Assembly: GCF_007750855.1 (NCBI RefSeq)
Contig: NZ_CP036291.1
Location: 806,001 to 870,000 of the forward strand
DNA length: 64,000 nt
Direction: 5' to 3'
Origin: Pirellulimonas nuda
GTDB taxonomy: Bacteria > Planctomycetota > Planctomycetia > Pirellulales > Lacipirellulaceae
Shown: piece by piece, positions 53,157 through 60,835 of the stretch
How positions within the stretch are numbered: the first letter of the stretch is position 1
Layout: each line of letters opens with the position of its first letter
The notes under the pieces: generated by a model
Seen by the model: only the letters and a program-made list of their open reading frames with translations
What the model was told of the DNA's origin: nothing
Databases searched by the model: none
Translations under genes and position numbers: made by a program

Positions 53157-54107
53157 CTACGGCGGGTGAATCTTGACAGGCAGTTCGTCCAAACGGCCGA
53201 CCACGAATGGCTCGTCCGTCCGATGCTCCGACACGAGAGTACTACCGGGAAGTTCCATGGCTGCTATTTCGAATTGTTGGCCACCAAGCTCTTCGTTCAC
53301 CTTCTTCCAGTCTATCTCCAGATCGTAGGTCGTTGTCTGCTGGGAACTGCGATGTTCCATACGAGCCGACGACGGCACCCACACGTCGGAAACCCTCTTC
53401 CATTGCACGACGGATTCTTGTCCCCATTGAGATCCCGGCCCATCGGGTTGAGTTTGTTCCATTCCGTAGGTCAACTTGATAGGCGCAAACTGCTTCGCCT
53501 CATCGACCCAAAGTGTGGCGACTACCGCTGGACCCTTGTTGCGAACTCTCCACTGAACTTCCCACACGTCGCCCGTTTTCGAGCACTTCTCAGCGTGTTT
53601 CTTTGTCAACGATTCGGCAAGCGACTTTACGGTCGCCGCCTCCTCGCCACCGACAAATGTTGTTAGGCCGAAGACTCTAATGTCGAATGGCATGACGGGA
53701 GACTCGACTTCGACGTCAGGATCTCTGATTGTCAATGCCTCGGGGCCGATCCCACTGCGGTACAAGAATGCGCAATCTGGCCTCCGAATTAGCCGAAGCT
53801 CGATTGTTACACCACCCTCGACTTTCGCCTTATTTCTTACCAAAGGGATTCGCTCACACCGCTGAAAATTCGAAAGACTCTGCTCGTAGTCGAAAGCGCA
53901 TTTGACGGTCAGCGGATAGCGTTCGCTCTCTTCGCCCCTTTCTATGTGACGATCGCCTTTGATGTGATAGATGCCGCTCCGCAATTGAGAGCGTGCATCG
54001 ACTACCCCTTGAAGCACCCATTCCGCGTCTTGGGTCTGTGCTTGGCAAAGCGGGCATAAAAAGCCACATACGACGACGAGCGTTCTAATGAATGCTGCGG
54101 ATGCCAT
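53157..54107 (-). CDS. secreted protein of unknown function, low GC
   Basis: The 316-residue protein from ATG 54107 has a signal peptide (MASAAFIRTLVVVCGFLCPL, then CQAQTQDAE). The mature part is polar and probably beta-rich, with no motif that I recognise; the recurrent W (DVWEVQWRVRNKG, DVWVPSSARMEH) suggests an outer-membrane lipoprotein-sorting (LolA/DUF2092-like) type fold, which is speculative. GC is clearly lower than in neighbouring housekeeping genes. Two family B elements (copies 2 and 3) bracket it, so it looks like a cargo gene. An earlier ATG at 54140 overlaps a duplicated segment. Confidence 0.7.
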   Translation of the reverse strand: MASAAFIRTLVVVCGFLCPLCQAQTQDAEWVLQGVVDARSQLRSGIYHIKGDRHIERGEESERYPLTVKCAFDYEQSLSNFQRCERIPLVRNKAKVEGGVTIELRLIRRPDCAFLYRSGIGPEALTIRDPDVEVESPVMPFDIRVFGLTTFVGGEEAATVKSLAESLTKKHAEKCSKTGDVWEVQWRVRNKGPAVVATLWVDEAKQFAPIKLTYGMEQTQPDGPGSQWGQESVVQWKRVSDVWVPSSARMEHRSSQQTTTYDLEIDWKKVNEELGGQQFEIAAMELPGSTLVSEHRTDEPFVVGRLDELPVKIHPP

Positions 54108-54117
54108 GCTCCCGAAT

Positions 54118-54230
54118 CTAGAAGTGATCATGTTTGCCAACTGGCTTCACCAATAGTCATTTGGTCTGGATTACCGTGCGTCTAGAATAATCGCAGCCGG
54201 TCGCCATACACCACGCTCGGCCTGGGCCGG
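54118..54230. repeat. duplicated ~115-bp segment, copy 1
   Basis: The sequence starting ctagaagtgatcatgtttgc and running to the start of REP family B copy 3 is repeated with a few changes at 60602-60709. In both places a family B element follows at once. Confidence 0.9.
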
Positions 54231-54330
54231 GCCGGGTGCCATGCCCACGCTCGCGTGGGCATGCGACGGCCGGTGAGCCGTTCCCCACTACCACGGCATG
54301 CCCACGCAAGCGTGGAGCATGGCGCCCGTC
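54231..54330. repeat. REP family B, copy 3
   Basis: Copy with the variant inner spacer cggccggtgagccgttcccc instead of the usual actcaccaaagg type. The right end is ggagcatggcgcccgtc. Confidence 0.92.
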
Positions 54331-54332
54331 CG

Positions 54333-54464
54333 GAGCGCCTGAAGCAGCCACCCACGCGAGCGGTCGCGATCCAGCAGCGGAAGCCGGCGGAAGCAACTAA
54401 ACGTGAGGAAATGGGCGTCGCCGGGAGTGTCGTACCGTTTGCATGTCTTGCGGTGCGCAGCCAT
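54333..54464 (-). pseudogene. truncated RAYT (N-terminal 44-45 codons)
   Basis: From ATG 54464 the frame reads MAAHRKTCKRYDTPGDAHF, continues through LLDRDRSRGWLLQALR and then breaks directly into family B copy 3. The catalytic HUH pair and tyrosine regions are missing. It matches copy 2 (59456) except at residue 3. The ~90 bp upstream of the start is kept as in the intact copies. Confidence 0.9.
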
Positions 54465-54550
54465 GCGGCCGATTGTCGCCAGCGATGCGAGGCAACGCAA
54501 GCAGATTCGAGCGCCATGCCACATTCGCGTGGACGTACAACTCTCGCAAG

Positions 54551-54650
54551 GCTGGGCGCCATGCCCACGCTCGCGTGGGCATGCGACGGCCGGTAAGCCG
54601 TTCCCCACCACAACGGCATGCCCACGCAAGCGTGGAGCATGGCACCCGGC
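54551..54650. repeat. REP family B, copy 4
   Basis: Same spacer variant as copy 3 (cggccggtaagccgttcccc), right end ggagcatggcacccggc. It lies upstream of the truncated RAYT, in the position of copies 2 and 6 relative to the intact genes. Confidence 0.92.
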
Positions 54651-54689
54651 TGGTAGCCGGGCGCCAGCTCCGCTCGCGGAGCGATCGGG

Positions 54690-54786
54690 CTACGCAGGCC
54701 CCTTGCGCATCAGCCCGATTTGTCGATCGAGCTTCACGAGCGCTGCAGGTACGCCTCGCTGTCGTCGTTCGTCCGCAGCGTCTACA
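54690..54786 (-). pseudogene. decayed partial copy of the 51903-52136 coiled-coil gene
   Basis: The stretch from ggagcgatcgggctacg (54676-54692) through cttgcgcatc and gcaggtacgcctcg...tcgtcg...ccgcagc runs parallel to 51893-52055 but with an internal deletion and changes that break the frame. Seen by direct comparison of the two places. Confidence 0.55.
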
Positions 54787-54822
54787 ATATTGGCTACTCT
54801 TCACCCATCGGGGCAGCTCGCC

Positions 54823-55671
54823 ATGATTCTCCAACCGTCGTTTGTCCGTCGGGCTGCGGCCGTTGTGCTCGCGGTGTACGCGGCGGCGTCTAACGCCCTC
54901 GCCGCCGGCCCGGCGACCGTCACCCGCAACCTCGACTACATCGCCGGCGCCCCGTACGCGCAGGACCGCGACAAGCTAGACATCTACTCGCCTACCGGCG
55001 CCGACGGCGCCCCGGTGGTGGTCTACTTCCACGGCGGCGGGCTGCTCAACGGAGACAAGCAGAGCGCCGCCGAACTGGCGGCCCGCCTCACGGCCGAAGG
55101 GGTCGTGCTGGTCGCCGCCAACTACCGGCTCTCGCCCGCCTACGCCCACCCGGCCCACATCCAGGACGCCGCCGCGGCGGTCGCGTGGGTGGTGGCGAAC
55201 ATCTCCCGCTACGGCGGCGACCCCCAGCGGGTGTTCGTCTCGGGCCACTCGGCCGGCGGTTACCTAGCGGCGCTGCTGGGGGTCGACCCGTCGTACCTAA
55301 CCGCCGCGGGCGTGGCGCCGCAGCAGATCCGGGGCTACGCGCCCATCAGCCCGTTTCTGTACGTCGAAGAAACCGCCAAGGTGCGCGACAGTTTCATCTG
55401 GGGCGATGACCCCGCCGACTGGCTGGCGGCGTCGGTCACCCCGTCCATCGGCCCCGGCAAGCAGCCCATGCTGCTCGTCTACGCCGACGGCGACGACGTG
55501 TGGCGCCGCGCGCAAAACGAGCTGCTCGAGAGCGAGCTCACCGAGCACGGCAACACGGCCCGCGCCGTCAAGATCCTCAACCGCAACCACGGCTCGCTGC
55601 TAAGCAAGATCGCCGCCCCGGACGACCAGATCGTCCCGCTGCTGGTAGACTTCATCCACGCGGGCGACTAA
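54823..55671 (+). CDS. secreted alpha/beta hydrolase (esterase/lipase, HGGG type)
   Basis: The 282-residue protein from ATG 54823 has a signal peptide (about 1-28). It also has LDIYSPTGADGAPVVVYFHGGG (oxyanion-hole HGGG at 70-73), YRLSPAYAHPAHIQDAAAAV, the nucleophile elbow GHSAGG (Ser143) and a late NHGSL His. This is the BD-FAE/hormone-sensitive-lipase-like family that cleaves esters of small or plant polymers. The start avoids an upstream frame that runs through REP family B. It likely acts in the periplasm or outside. Confidence 0.88.
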   Translation: MILQPSFVRRAAAVVLAVYAAASNALAAGPATVTRNLDYIAGAPYAQDRDKLDIYSPTGADGAPVVVYFHGGGLLNGDKQSAAELAARLTAEGVVLVAANYRLSPAYAHPAHIQDAAAAVAWVVANISRYGGDPQRVFVSGHSAGGYLAALLGVDPSYLTAAGVAPQQIRGYAPISPFLYVEETAKVRDSFIWGDDPADWLAASVTPSIGPGKQPMLLVYADGDDVWRRAQNELLESELTEHGNTARAVKILNRNHGSLLSKIAAPDDQIVPLLVDFIHAGD

Positions 55672-55721
55672 GCGGGGGCAGCCACTGCCGGCTTGCCAGC
55701 CACGCGTGCCTTTCGCGTGCT

Positions 55722-56489
55722 TTACCCTCGTCGATGGCGGCGCGTTGCGCCCGCCAATCCGCACGCGCCGACGATCGCGAGCAACAAGCAAGCCGGCTCT
55801 GGGACCTGGGTCAAGCGGTCTAGCTCGGCGACTGAGAGAGCCGGGTCGAGGCTAAACACAAAGGCGTCGAGGTGGATGCCGTCTTCACGGCCAGAGAAAT
55901 TGAAGACATGCGGGCCCGCCGCCGCCGCGGTGTACTTGTATTGCGGAGAGTTCAACACACCGGGGATCCCTGTCTCCACAGCCACGCCCGCCGAAGCATT
56001 GACCCATCCCCACTGCTCAACGCCAATGCCGCCAACGCTGACATCCTGGAAGAGCTCGTTCAGCCTCTCGTTGGCCGCCCCAACGCCCAGGTTCGGGGCC
56101 CCGCCAAAGCCATCAAAAATGAAAACGCTGTCGTTCTGATCGGCGCCGGCGGCCATGCGTGCCGGATTGGGATCTACGGCCGTCACGTACGCACGTACGT
56201 ACAGGGAGTACTCTCCGGCAGACGGGACCTCGACGTTGTAGCTCGCGGGCGCCAACGTCCGGTCGTTGAGCGTGTGGACGGTCGCGGTTGCGTACTGGCC
56301 CCCGGACGCGTCGGGGCTGTTCACCACGGTCCAGTTGGTGGCGCTGGCGAATCCTTCGGCCTGCACAACCACGCTCTGAGCGTCGGCAGACCCGGCCAAA
56401 GCCATCAACGCCAGACAACAAATCGCCAGAGAACCATGCGCCCGTCTGACGCTCATCAACACCGGCCTGCTCGATAGCATTCGAGTCAT
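55722..56489 (-). CDS. PEP-CTERM secreted protein
   Basis: The 255-residue protein is started at ATG 56489 because gggagg lies 9 bases before it. It has a signal peptide (RRAHGSLAICCLALMALAG, then SADA), a central beta-sandwich-like domain (YNVEVPSAGEYSLYVRAYV, GIHLDAFVFSLDP) resembling carbohydrate-binding modules, and a C-terminal sorting tail that begins VPEP near residue 229. The tail continues with a hydrophobic helix and ends RRHRRG. PEP-CTERM proteins are cut and anchored by exosortase, which is not encoded in this window. Role unknown, possibly surface or exopolysaccharide-related. Confidence 0.88.
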   Translation of the reverse strand: MTRMLSSRPVLMSVRRAHGSLAICCLALMALAGSADAQSVVVQAEGFASATNWTVVNSPDASGGQYATATVHTLNDRTLAPASYNVEVPSAGEYSLYVRAYVTAVDPNPARMAAGADQNDSVFIFDGFGGAPNLGVGAANERLNELFQDVSVGGIGVEQWGWVNASAGVAVETGIPGVLNSPQYKYTAAAAGPHVFNFSGREDGIHLDAFVFSLDPALSVAELDRLTQVPEPACLLLAIVGACGLAGATRRHRRG

Positions 56490-56793
56490 TACCACCATCC
56501 TCCCTAAGCGAGTAAAACGAACTAGAGCGGGCGCGAAATCCACGCTCCTTGAGGCGTCGCTCCTTTAGCGTCGCCCCTCTAGGCATCTAGGTCGCGCCGC
56601 GAAACGAGATTCAATCGATAAGTTGGGGTAGAAAAGGGGGCGTCCGGTCTTGGCGGCGTGGCCGCTGCCGCCCCTGCCCGCCGCCATTCTAGCCCAGGCC
56701 CAGCCAGGGCGCCACTACTTGCTCATCCGGCAGCAAGCGGGGGAGCAGGCACTCCCGCCGACGACTGAGCGGGCGCCGCGCCACCCGCCGACC
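56490..56793. other. intergenic region without a recognisable gene
   Basis: A 304-bp gap between two minus-strand genes. It has a small inverted stretch near 56550-56575 (gaggcgtcgctcc / tttagcgtcgcc) and a G-rich run near 56634-56640 (aaaaggggg). Nothing else is visible. Confidence 0.5.
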
Positions 56794-57324
56794 TCAAGCA
56801 GGAACGTAGATCAACCGGATCACGTCTCCGTCCATCCGATCATGACTGACCAAGCGGAGCCGCGGGCGGGGGCCGGCGAAGTAGGGCTTGCCGCCGCCGA
56901 GCACCACCGGGTGCACATAGATGCGGTACTCATCGATCAGCCCCAGCTCGGTGAGGCTGTGCGCCAAGCACGGGCCGGCGACCTCGATCTCCCCGTCGCG
57001 CTCGGCCTTCAGCCCGCGGATGCCGCCCTCGAGATCGTCTGCAACAAGCGTGGCGTTGGGGCCGACCGACTTGAGCGAACGCGAGACCACCCACTTCGGC
57101 TGGGCCCGCCACGCCGCCGCGAAGGCGCGTCTGTCTTCGTCCCATTCGGGATGGTCGTCGTCCCAGTAGCGCATCACCTCATACATCCGCCGGCCGTACA
57201 CGCTCCCCGCCTGCCCCCGGGCCTCCTCGATGAAGTGGCGGAAGAGCGTGGGGCTGGGGCCAAACGCCGTGTGGTCGACGTAGCCGTCCAGGGACTGGTT
57301 CATGCCGAACACGAGCTTTGCCAT
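56794..57324 (-). CDS. dihydrofolate reductase family protein (RibD C-terminal type)
   Basis: The 176-residue protein begins MAKLVFGMNQSLDGYVD, the standard N-terminus of RibD-C/DHFR-like proteins, followed by GSVYGRRMYEVMRYWDDD, LVADDLEGGIRGLKAERDGE, IEVAGPCLAHSL and HPVVLGGGKPYF. These are NADPH- and substrate-binding turns of the RibD reductase domain. Stand-alone members act as unassigned reductases; there are no riboflavin genes nearby. Complete and intact. Confidence 0.88.
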   Translation of the reverse strand: MAKLVFGMNQSLDGYVDHTAFGPSPTLFRHFIEEARGQAGSVYGRRMYEVMRYWDDDHPEWDEDRRAFAAAWRAQPKWVVSRSLKSVGPNATLVADDLEGGIRGLKAERDGEIEVAGPCLAHSLTELGLIDEYRIYVHPVVLGGGKPYFAGPRPRLRLVSHDRMDGDVIRLIYVPA

Positions 57325-57469
57325 CTTCGATGCCCTTGTAGGTTCGAGTCCCGATGTCGGGTGGCCCGACTGCTTCGGCGCCTAGGCGCAGCCTGTCGGC
57401 GTGCTTCCGACTCGCCGCACGCCGGCCGCTTAATGTACAATATCACCGGCAAGACAAACCGGAGTGTCC

Positions 57470-57754
57470 ATGATTACCTACCGCGCAATGTACAAGTTCC
57501 TCGACGACGGCGTCCACGCCGAGGCGCTCGACTTCCCCGGCGCTATCTCGTGCGGCAGCGACCTGGACGAGGCCCGGCGGATGCTGGCCAGCGCGCTGGT
57601 AGACATGGCAGAAGCCGCGATCGCCAGCGGCGAAGCCCTTCCGCTCCCCGACCCGTCGCTGACCTGCGACGAGTCCGACCTGGAAGAGCCGGTGCACCTC
57701 GTGCTGCGGGCGACGCACCGCGTGGCGCAGGTTCCAGAAGGGGCCGCGCCGTGA
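57470..57754 (+). CDS. hicB: HicB-like antitoxin
   Basis: The 94-residue protein has the HicB fold: YKFLDDGVHAEALDFPGAIS, CGSDLDEARRMLASALVDMA and EAAIASGEALPLPDPS. Antitoxins of this family neutralise the HicA mRNA interferase and repress their own operon. The start ATG 57470 is preceded by ggag at 57459-57462; GTG 57464 is an alternative. The TGA stop (57752-57754) overlaps the GTG start of the hicA remnant. The partner toxin is frameshifted, so this antitoxin may be an orphan. Confidence 0.8.
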   Translation: MITYRAMYKFLDDGVHAEALDFPGAISCGSDLDEARRMLASALVDMAEAAIASGEALPLPDPSLTCDESDLEEPVHLVLRATHRVAQVPEGAAP

Positions 57755-57925
57755 AGCGGCGCGACCCTCAAGCAGGCGGGTTGCCGGTTCCTGCGCGAAG
57801 GGGGAGACCACTCCATCTGGGAGAACCCAGCCAACGGCCGCCGCAGCGCGATCCCCCGGCACCGCGAAGTCTTGGGCTACACGGCGCGGAAGATCTGCGA
57901 TCAGCTAAGTGTTGGAAGGCCGTAG
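57751..57925 (+). pseudogene. hicA: hicA toxin with a frameshift near codon 6
   Basis: A GTG at 57751 overlaps the hicB stop and gives KRRDP. The HicA core lies in another frame from 57767: LKQAGCRFLREGGDHSIWEN, then RRSAIPRHREV and GYTARKICDQLSV to TAG at 57923-57925. The HicA catalytic His (GGDHSI) and double-stranded RNA-binding-like fold are intact. Residues normally between RRD and LKQ (about 3-4) are missing and the frame is shifted by one. No ATG, GTG or TTG opens the core frame, since TGA lies at 57752-57754. A small deletion in the junction explains both facts. Confidence 0.85.
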
Positions 57926-58004
57926 CCGCGGCGAGCAGCGCCCTGGCAGCGCCACCCACCGGCGATCGCCCGCACGATTGCTTGTCCGCGGGGCGCCGGA
58001 GAAG

Positions 58005-59270
58005 TCACTGGCTAGGCGGCTCCGCGCAAGCGGATAGCGCCGCCAACTCGTCCGCGGTGAGCGCCCGGTCGTACACCGCCACGCCGCCGATCCAGCCCGT
58101 GAAACCGACGCTCCGCCCGTTGTGGATGACCCGGCCGATGGTGAACGGACCGCCGGTCGTGGCGTCTTCCGGCGCATAGATGCCGTGGGGATACCACCAC
58201 GGATTCAACCGCAACGCAACCAGATCGCGGCTCGTTTCGGTCCACACGCCGCGCTTGTTCTTCGCTAGGGTCACTTCGACCCGGGTGTTCCGATAGTCGC
58301 GGCGTTCGACCCTCTCCGTCGGGTTCTGGCGCGTGACCTCCATCGCCAAGAGCTCCTCTTCGGGCGGGTTGTAGTACTGGTCCGGTGGAAACGTTTCGTC
58401 CTCGTCCGGCTGCGTCCCGGGGATGCGGTGGTAGTGCCCCTGCATGTAGGCGTTGTAGGCGTAGGAAAGCAGTCCGGCCTTCTTGGGGTCATCAAGCCAG
58501 CGTTCGCCGGCCACGCCATCGAGCCAGCCGGTCAGTTCGTCGCGGCCGTCGTCGAACGTCATCGCAAAGGTTTGCCAAGAGGCGTCAAGCACTCCGGCGG
58601 GAGAATCGCCCGCTACCTCCGGCGACCGCGGGACCGAGTTGCACTTGTGCAACGCGTACTTGTTCAGGAACGAACCGCGTCCGTTCTCGGAGACGTGGCC
58701 GCAGGCGCTGCCCCCCTTGTTCAAGCCCGCGAACAACGCGTACTGACGCTGCCCCGGCGCCCCCTTCACCGCGTCCGCGTTGGAGGCGTGTTTCAGGTCG
58801 ACCCCTTCGTGCCAGATCCCCGCGAGCGCATGGGTGCCGCTCTCGCGGATCGCCCAGACGACGACCGACACCGACCTGCCTCCCCCCTTGATGTCCAGCG
58901 GCGTGCCGTGCAATCGCGAACGGGGCACGAGCAGCATCGGTCGAAACGTGGCGTCTTCTTCTTTCCGGATGCGGATGGCCTGCCCGAACGGGCCCCGGCC
59001 CAATAGCGGAAAGTCGTCGTAGGTAGCGTCACGCCCCTCACCCCAGCAGTCCTTCACGTAGTTCGCTGCATCGAGCGGATAATCGGTGGGCGACCCCTCC
59101 GGCACGTGAGCGGTGAAGCGATGCAGCCCCTCGGGCTCTCGCTTGACGAAGTCCCAAAACGCGACCAGGCCCGGCGTACGGACGACCCGTTGACGGTTGG
59201 ACGCGTAGTCATCGGCATGCGTCGCTGCGGCAGCCAACGACAGCACGAGCACAAGGGCGATGGTTCGCAT
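58005..59270 (-). CDS. secreted LamG/concanavalin-like domain protein
   Basis: The 421-residue protein from ATG 59270 has a signal peptide (MRTIALVLVLSLAAAATHA). The mature part starts VRTPGLVAFWDFVKREP, a typical LamG opening (LVAYWDF). The C-terminal part has FTGWIGGVAVYDRALTADEL, the standard LamG ending. The body has no catalytic motif I can see. Such proteins bind polysaccharide or sit next to sulfatases, but none is adjacent here. The longer frame upstream is family B repeat. Confidence 0.85.
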   Translation of the reverse strand: MRTIALVLVLSLAAAATHADDYASNRQRVVRTPGLVAFWDFVKREPEGLHRFTAHVPEGSPTDYPLDAANYVKDCWGEGRDATYDDFPLLGRGPFGQAIRIRKEEDATFRPMLLVPRSRLHGTPLDIKGGGRSVSVVVWAIRESGTHALAGIWHEGVDLKHASNADAVKGAPGQRQYALFAGLNKGGSACGHVSENGRGSFLNKYALHKCNSVPRSPEVAGDSPAGVLDASWQTFAMTFDDGRDELTGWLDGVAGERWLDDPKKAGLLSYAYNAYMQGHYHRIPGTQPDEDETFPPDQYYNPPEEELLAMEVTRQNPTERVERRDYRNTRVEVTLAKNKRGVWTETSRDLVALRLNPWWYPHGIYAPEDATTGGPFTIGRVIHNGRSVGFTGWIGGVAVYDRALTADELAALSACAEPPSQ

Positions 59271-59310
59271 GCAGTAGTCCCTTGGGGAGTTCCGTTGACA
59301 GCAGCCGGGC

Positions 59311-59423
59311 GCCGGGCGCCATGCTGGGTGCCATGCCCACGCTCGCGTGGGCATGCGACTCACCAAAGGCGAACGCGGACCGAGCCACGCATGCCCACGC
59401 AAGCGTGGAGCACGGCGCCCAGC
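59311..59423. repeat. REP family B, copy 5
   Basis: Left end with a partly duplicated gggcgccatgctgggtgcc, then the usual hairpins, and right end cacggcgcccagc as in copy 1. It lies 33 bp past the stop of RAYT copy 2. Confidence 0.9.
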
Positions 59424-59455
59424 CCAACCAAATCGCGCAGCGCCGCTCGGCTGCT

Positions 59456-60064
59456 TCAATAATCGACGTTCATCAAATTGCCATTGGTGCGCTCGTCAAG
59501 AATCGTTAGGCCCGGTGCGCTGTCGCGATCAATCGCGATCGGCTCATCTATGCCTGTCGACCATGCCGCGGCGCTCGACCAATGCCAGTCGGTCGACCGC
59601 TTGACCAAACCGCGTCGCACCGGGTTCTCGTGGATGTAGCGAATCTTCTCATGCACGTCGCGCACCGAGCGCATGTTGCGGTCGTACCCGCCACCGCGTT
59701 GCCAGAACCGATAGCAGTGTGTGCCGTTGGGTTGGGCGTCACTGAGCTGCGGCAAGTAGTCTGGCGCGTTTTCACGCAGCCACACGAGTGCCCGCTTCGA
59801 AGTCGATTGTTTGATCGTCGTCAGGATCTCAGCGATGCGGGCGTCGCTGCGCGGCAGCAAGATCACGTGAACGTGCTCCGGCATGATGACATACGCCCAG
59901 AGGTCGAACATCTGCTTCGTTTGGCCGAGCCGGAGCGCCTGAAGCAGCCACCCACGCGAGCGGTCGCGATCCAGCAGCGGAAGCCGGCGGAAGCAACTAA
60001 ACGTGAGGAAATGGGCGTCGCCGGGAGTGTCGTACCGTTTGCATGTCTTGCGGTGCGGAGCCAT
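59456..60064 (-). CDS. REP-associated tyrosine transposase (RAYT), copy 2
   Basis: A 202-residue protein from ATG 60064, the same as copy 1 (52349-52957) but for 5 substitutions in comparison (for example RGWLLQ for RRWLLQ). HUH pair in MPEHVHVILLP, and KIRYIHENPVRRGLV with the probable catalytic tyrosine. Flanked by family B copies 5 and 6 in the same spacing as copy 1, so the whole ~930-bp unit (REP-RAYT-REP) is duplicated. All coding motifs are intact, so it may be active. Confidence 0.9.
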   Translation of the reverse strand: MAPHRKTCKRYDTPGDAHFLTFSCFRRLPLLDRDRSRGWLLQALRLGQTKQMFDLWAYVIMPEHVHVILLPRSDARIAEILTTIKQSTSKRALVWLRENAPDYLPQLSDAQPNGTHCYRFWQRGGGYDRNMRSVRDVHEKIRYIHENPVRRGLVKRSTDWHWSSAAAWSTGIDEPIAIDRDSAPGLTILDERTNGNLMNVDY

Positions 60065-60150
60065 GCGGCCGATTGTCGCCAGCGATGCGAGGCAACGCAA
60101 GCAGATTCGAGCGCCATGCCAGATTCGCGTGGACGTGCAACTCTCGCAAG

Positions 60151-60251
60151 GCTGGGCGCCATGCCCACGCTCGCGTGGGCATGCGACTCACCAGAGGCGA
60201 AGGCCTACCGAGCCACACATGCCCACGCAAGCGTGGAGCATGGCACCCGGC
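60151..60251. repeat. REP family B, copy 6
   Basis: Left end gctgggcgccatgcccacgc and right end ggagcatggcacccggc. Its right edge joins directly to an IS630-type transposase fragment, as if inserted in it or having deleted into it. Confidence 0.93.
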
Positions 60252-60514
60252 TCGGGGCTGGGGCGGCCGGGCCGCGGGGCGTCCTTCTCGATCGCCGCCA
60301 GCCGACCCTCTGCGAACCGCTTCCGCCACACCCCAACCGGCCGACGCGCCATGCCGACCTCGTGAGAGATCTCCAAGTTGGTCTTCCCGGCCGCGGCCAG
60401 CAGCACCACCTGGGCCCGCTTCACCAGCCGCATCGGCGTGCTGCGCCCGCGGCTCCACTTCATCAGTGTCTTTCGCTCGTCGTCCGTCAACGTGATCGCA
60501 ACCGCTACCCGCAT
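60252..60514 (-). pseudogene. truncated IS630-type transposase (N-terminal helix-turn-helix part)
   Basis: From ATG 60514 the product reads MRVAVAITLTDDERKTLMKW, then RAQVVLLAAAGKTNLEISHE and VWRKRFAEGRLAAIEKDAPR, a helix-turn-helix domain typical of the IS630/Tc1 N-terminus. It stops at PGRPSPEPG, where family B copy 6 begins, before any DDE catalytic residues. A possible IS end lies near 60570-60600. This is a dead remnant. Confidence 0.8.
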
Positions 60515-60601
60515 GACCAAGGCTCCGTCCGGTGAGATGTGAGGCCTCATCATGCTACGCCGGGGGATCACTTTATGTTCACGCAATAATGACGCAGTAC
60601 A

Positions 60602-60709
60602 CTAGAAGTGATCATGTTTGCCAACTGGTTTCACCAATAGTCATTTGGCCTGGATTACCGTGCGTCTAGAATAATCGCAGCCGGTCGCCATACACCACGC
60701 TCGGCCTGG
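60602..60709. repeat. duplicated ~110-bp segment, copy 2
   Basis: Begins ctagaagtgatcatgtttgc and matches 54118-54230 with few changes, then leads into family B copy 7, as copy 1 leads into copy 3. Confidence 0.9.
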
Positions 60710-60810
60710 GCCGGGTGCCATGCCCACGCTTGCGTGGGCTTGCGTCGTACCAGGGGCGAACCTCGACCGAGCCACGCATGCCCACGCAAGCGTGGAGCAT
60801 GGCACCCGGC
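60710..60810. repeat. REP family B, copy 7
   Basis: Left end gccgggtgccatgcccacgc with a changed inner arm (gcgtgggcttg), right end cgtggagcatggcacccggc. It lies 26 bp from the FRG gene stop. Confidence 0.92.
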
Positions 60811-60835
60811 ACCCGGCTGACGCGGAAATCCCATC

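Noticed and set aside
52894..53176. Short frames reading HAHASVGM- or MPTLAWACDSP-type peptides
   Set aside because: They are translations of REP family B, repeated wherever the palindrome occurs, not genes.
57335..57380. tRNA-like T-loop (ggttcgagtccc)
   Set aside because: No acceptor, D or anticodon arms can be built around it; it overlaps the DHFR-like gene's 5' flank.
56650..58179. 509-codon plus-strand frame across the DHFR-like gene and hicBA
   Set aside because: It overlaps three well-supported genes on either strand; its codon character is chance and there is no domain.
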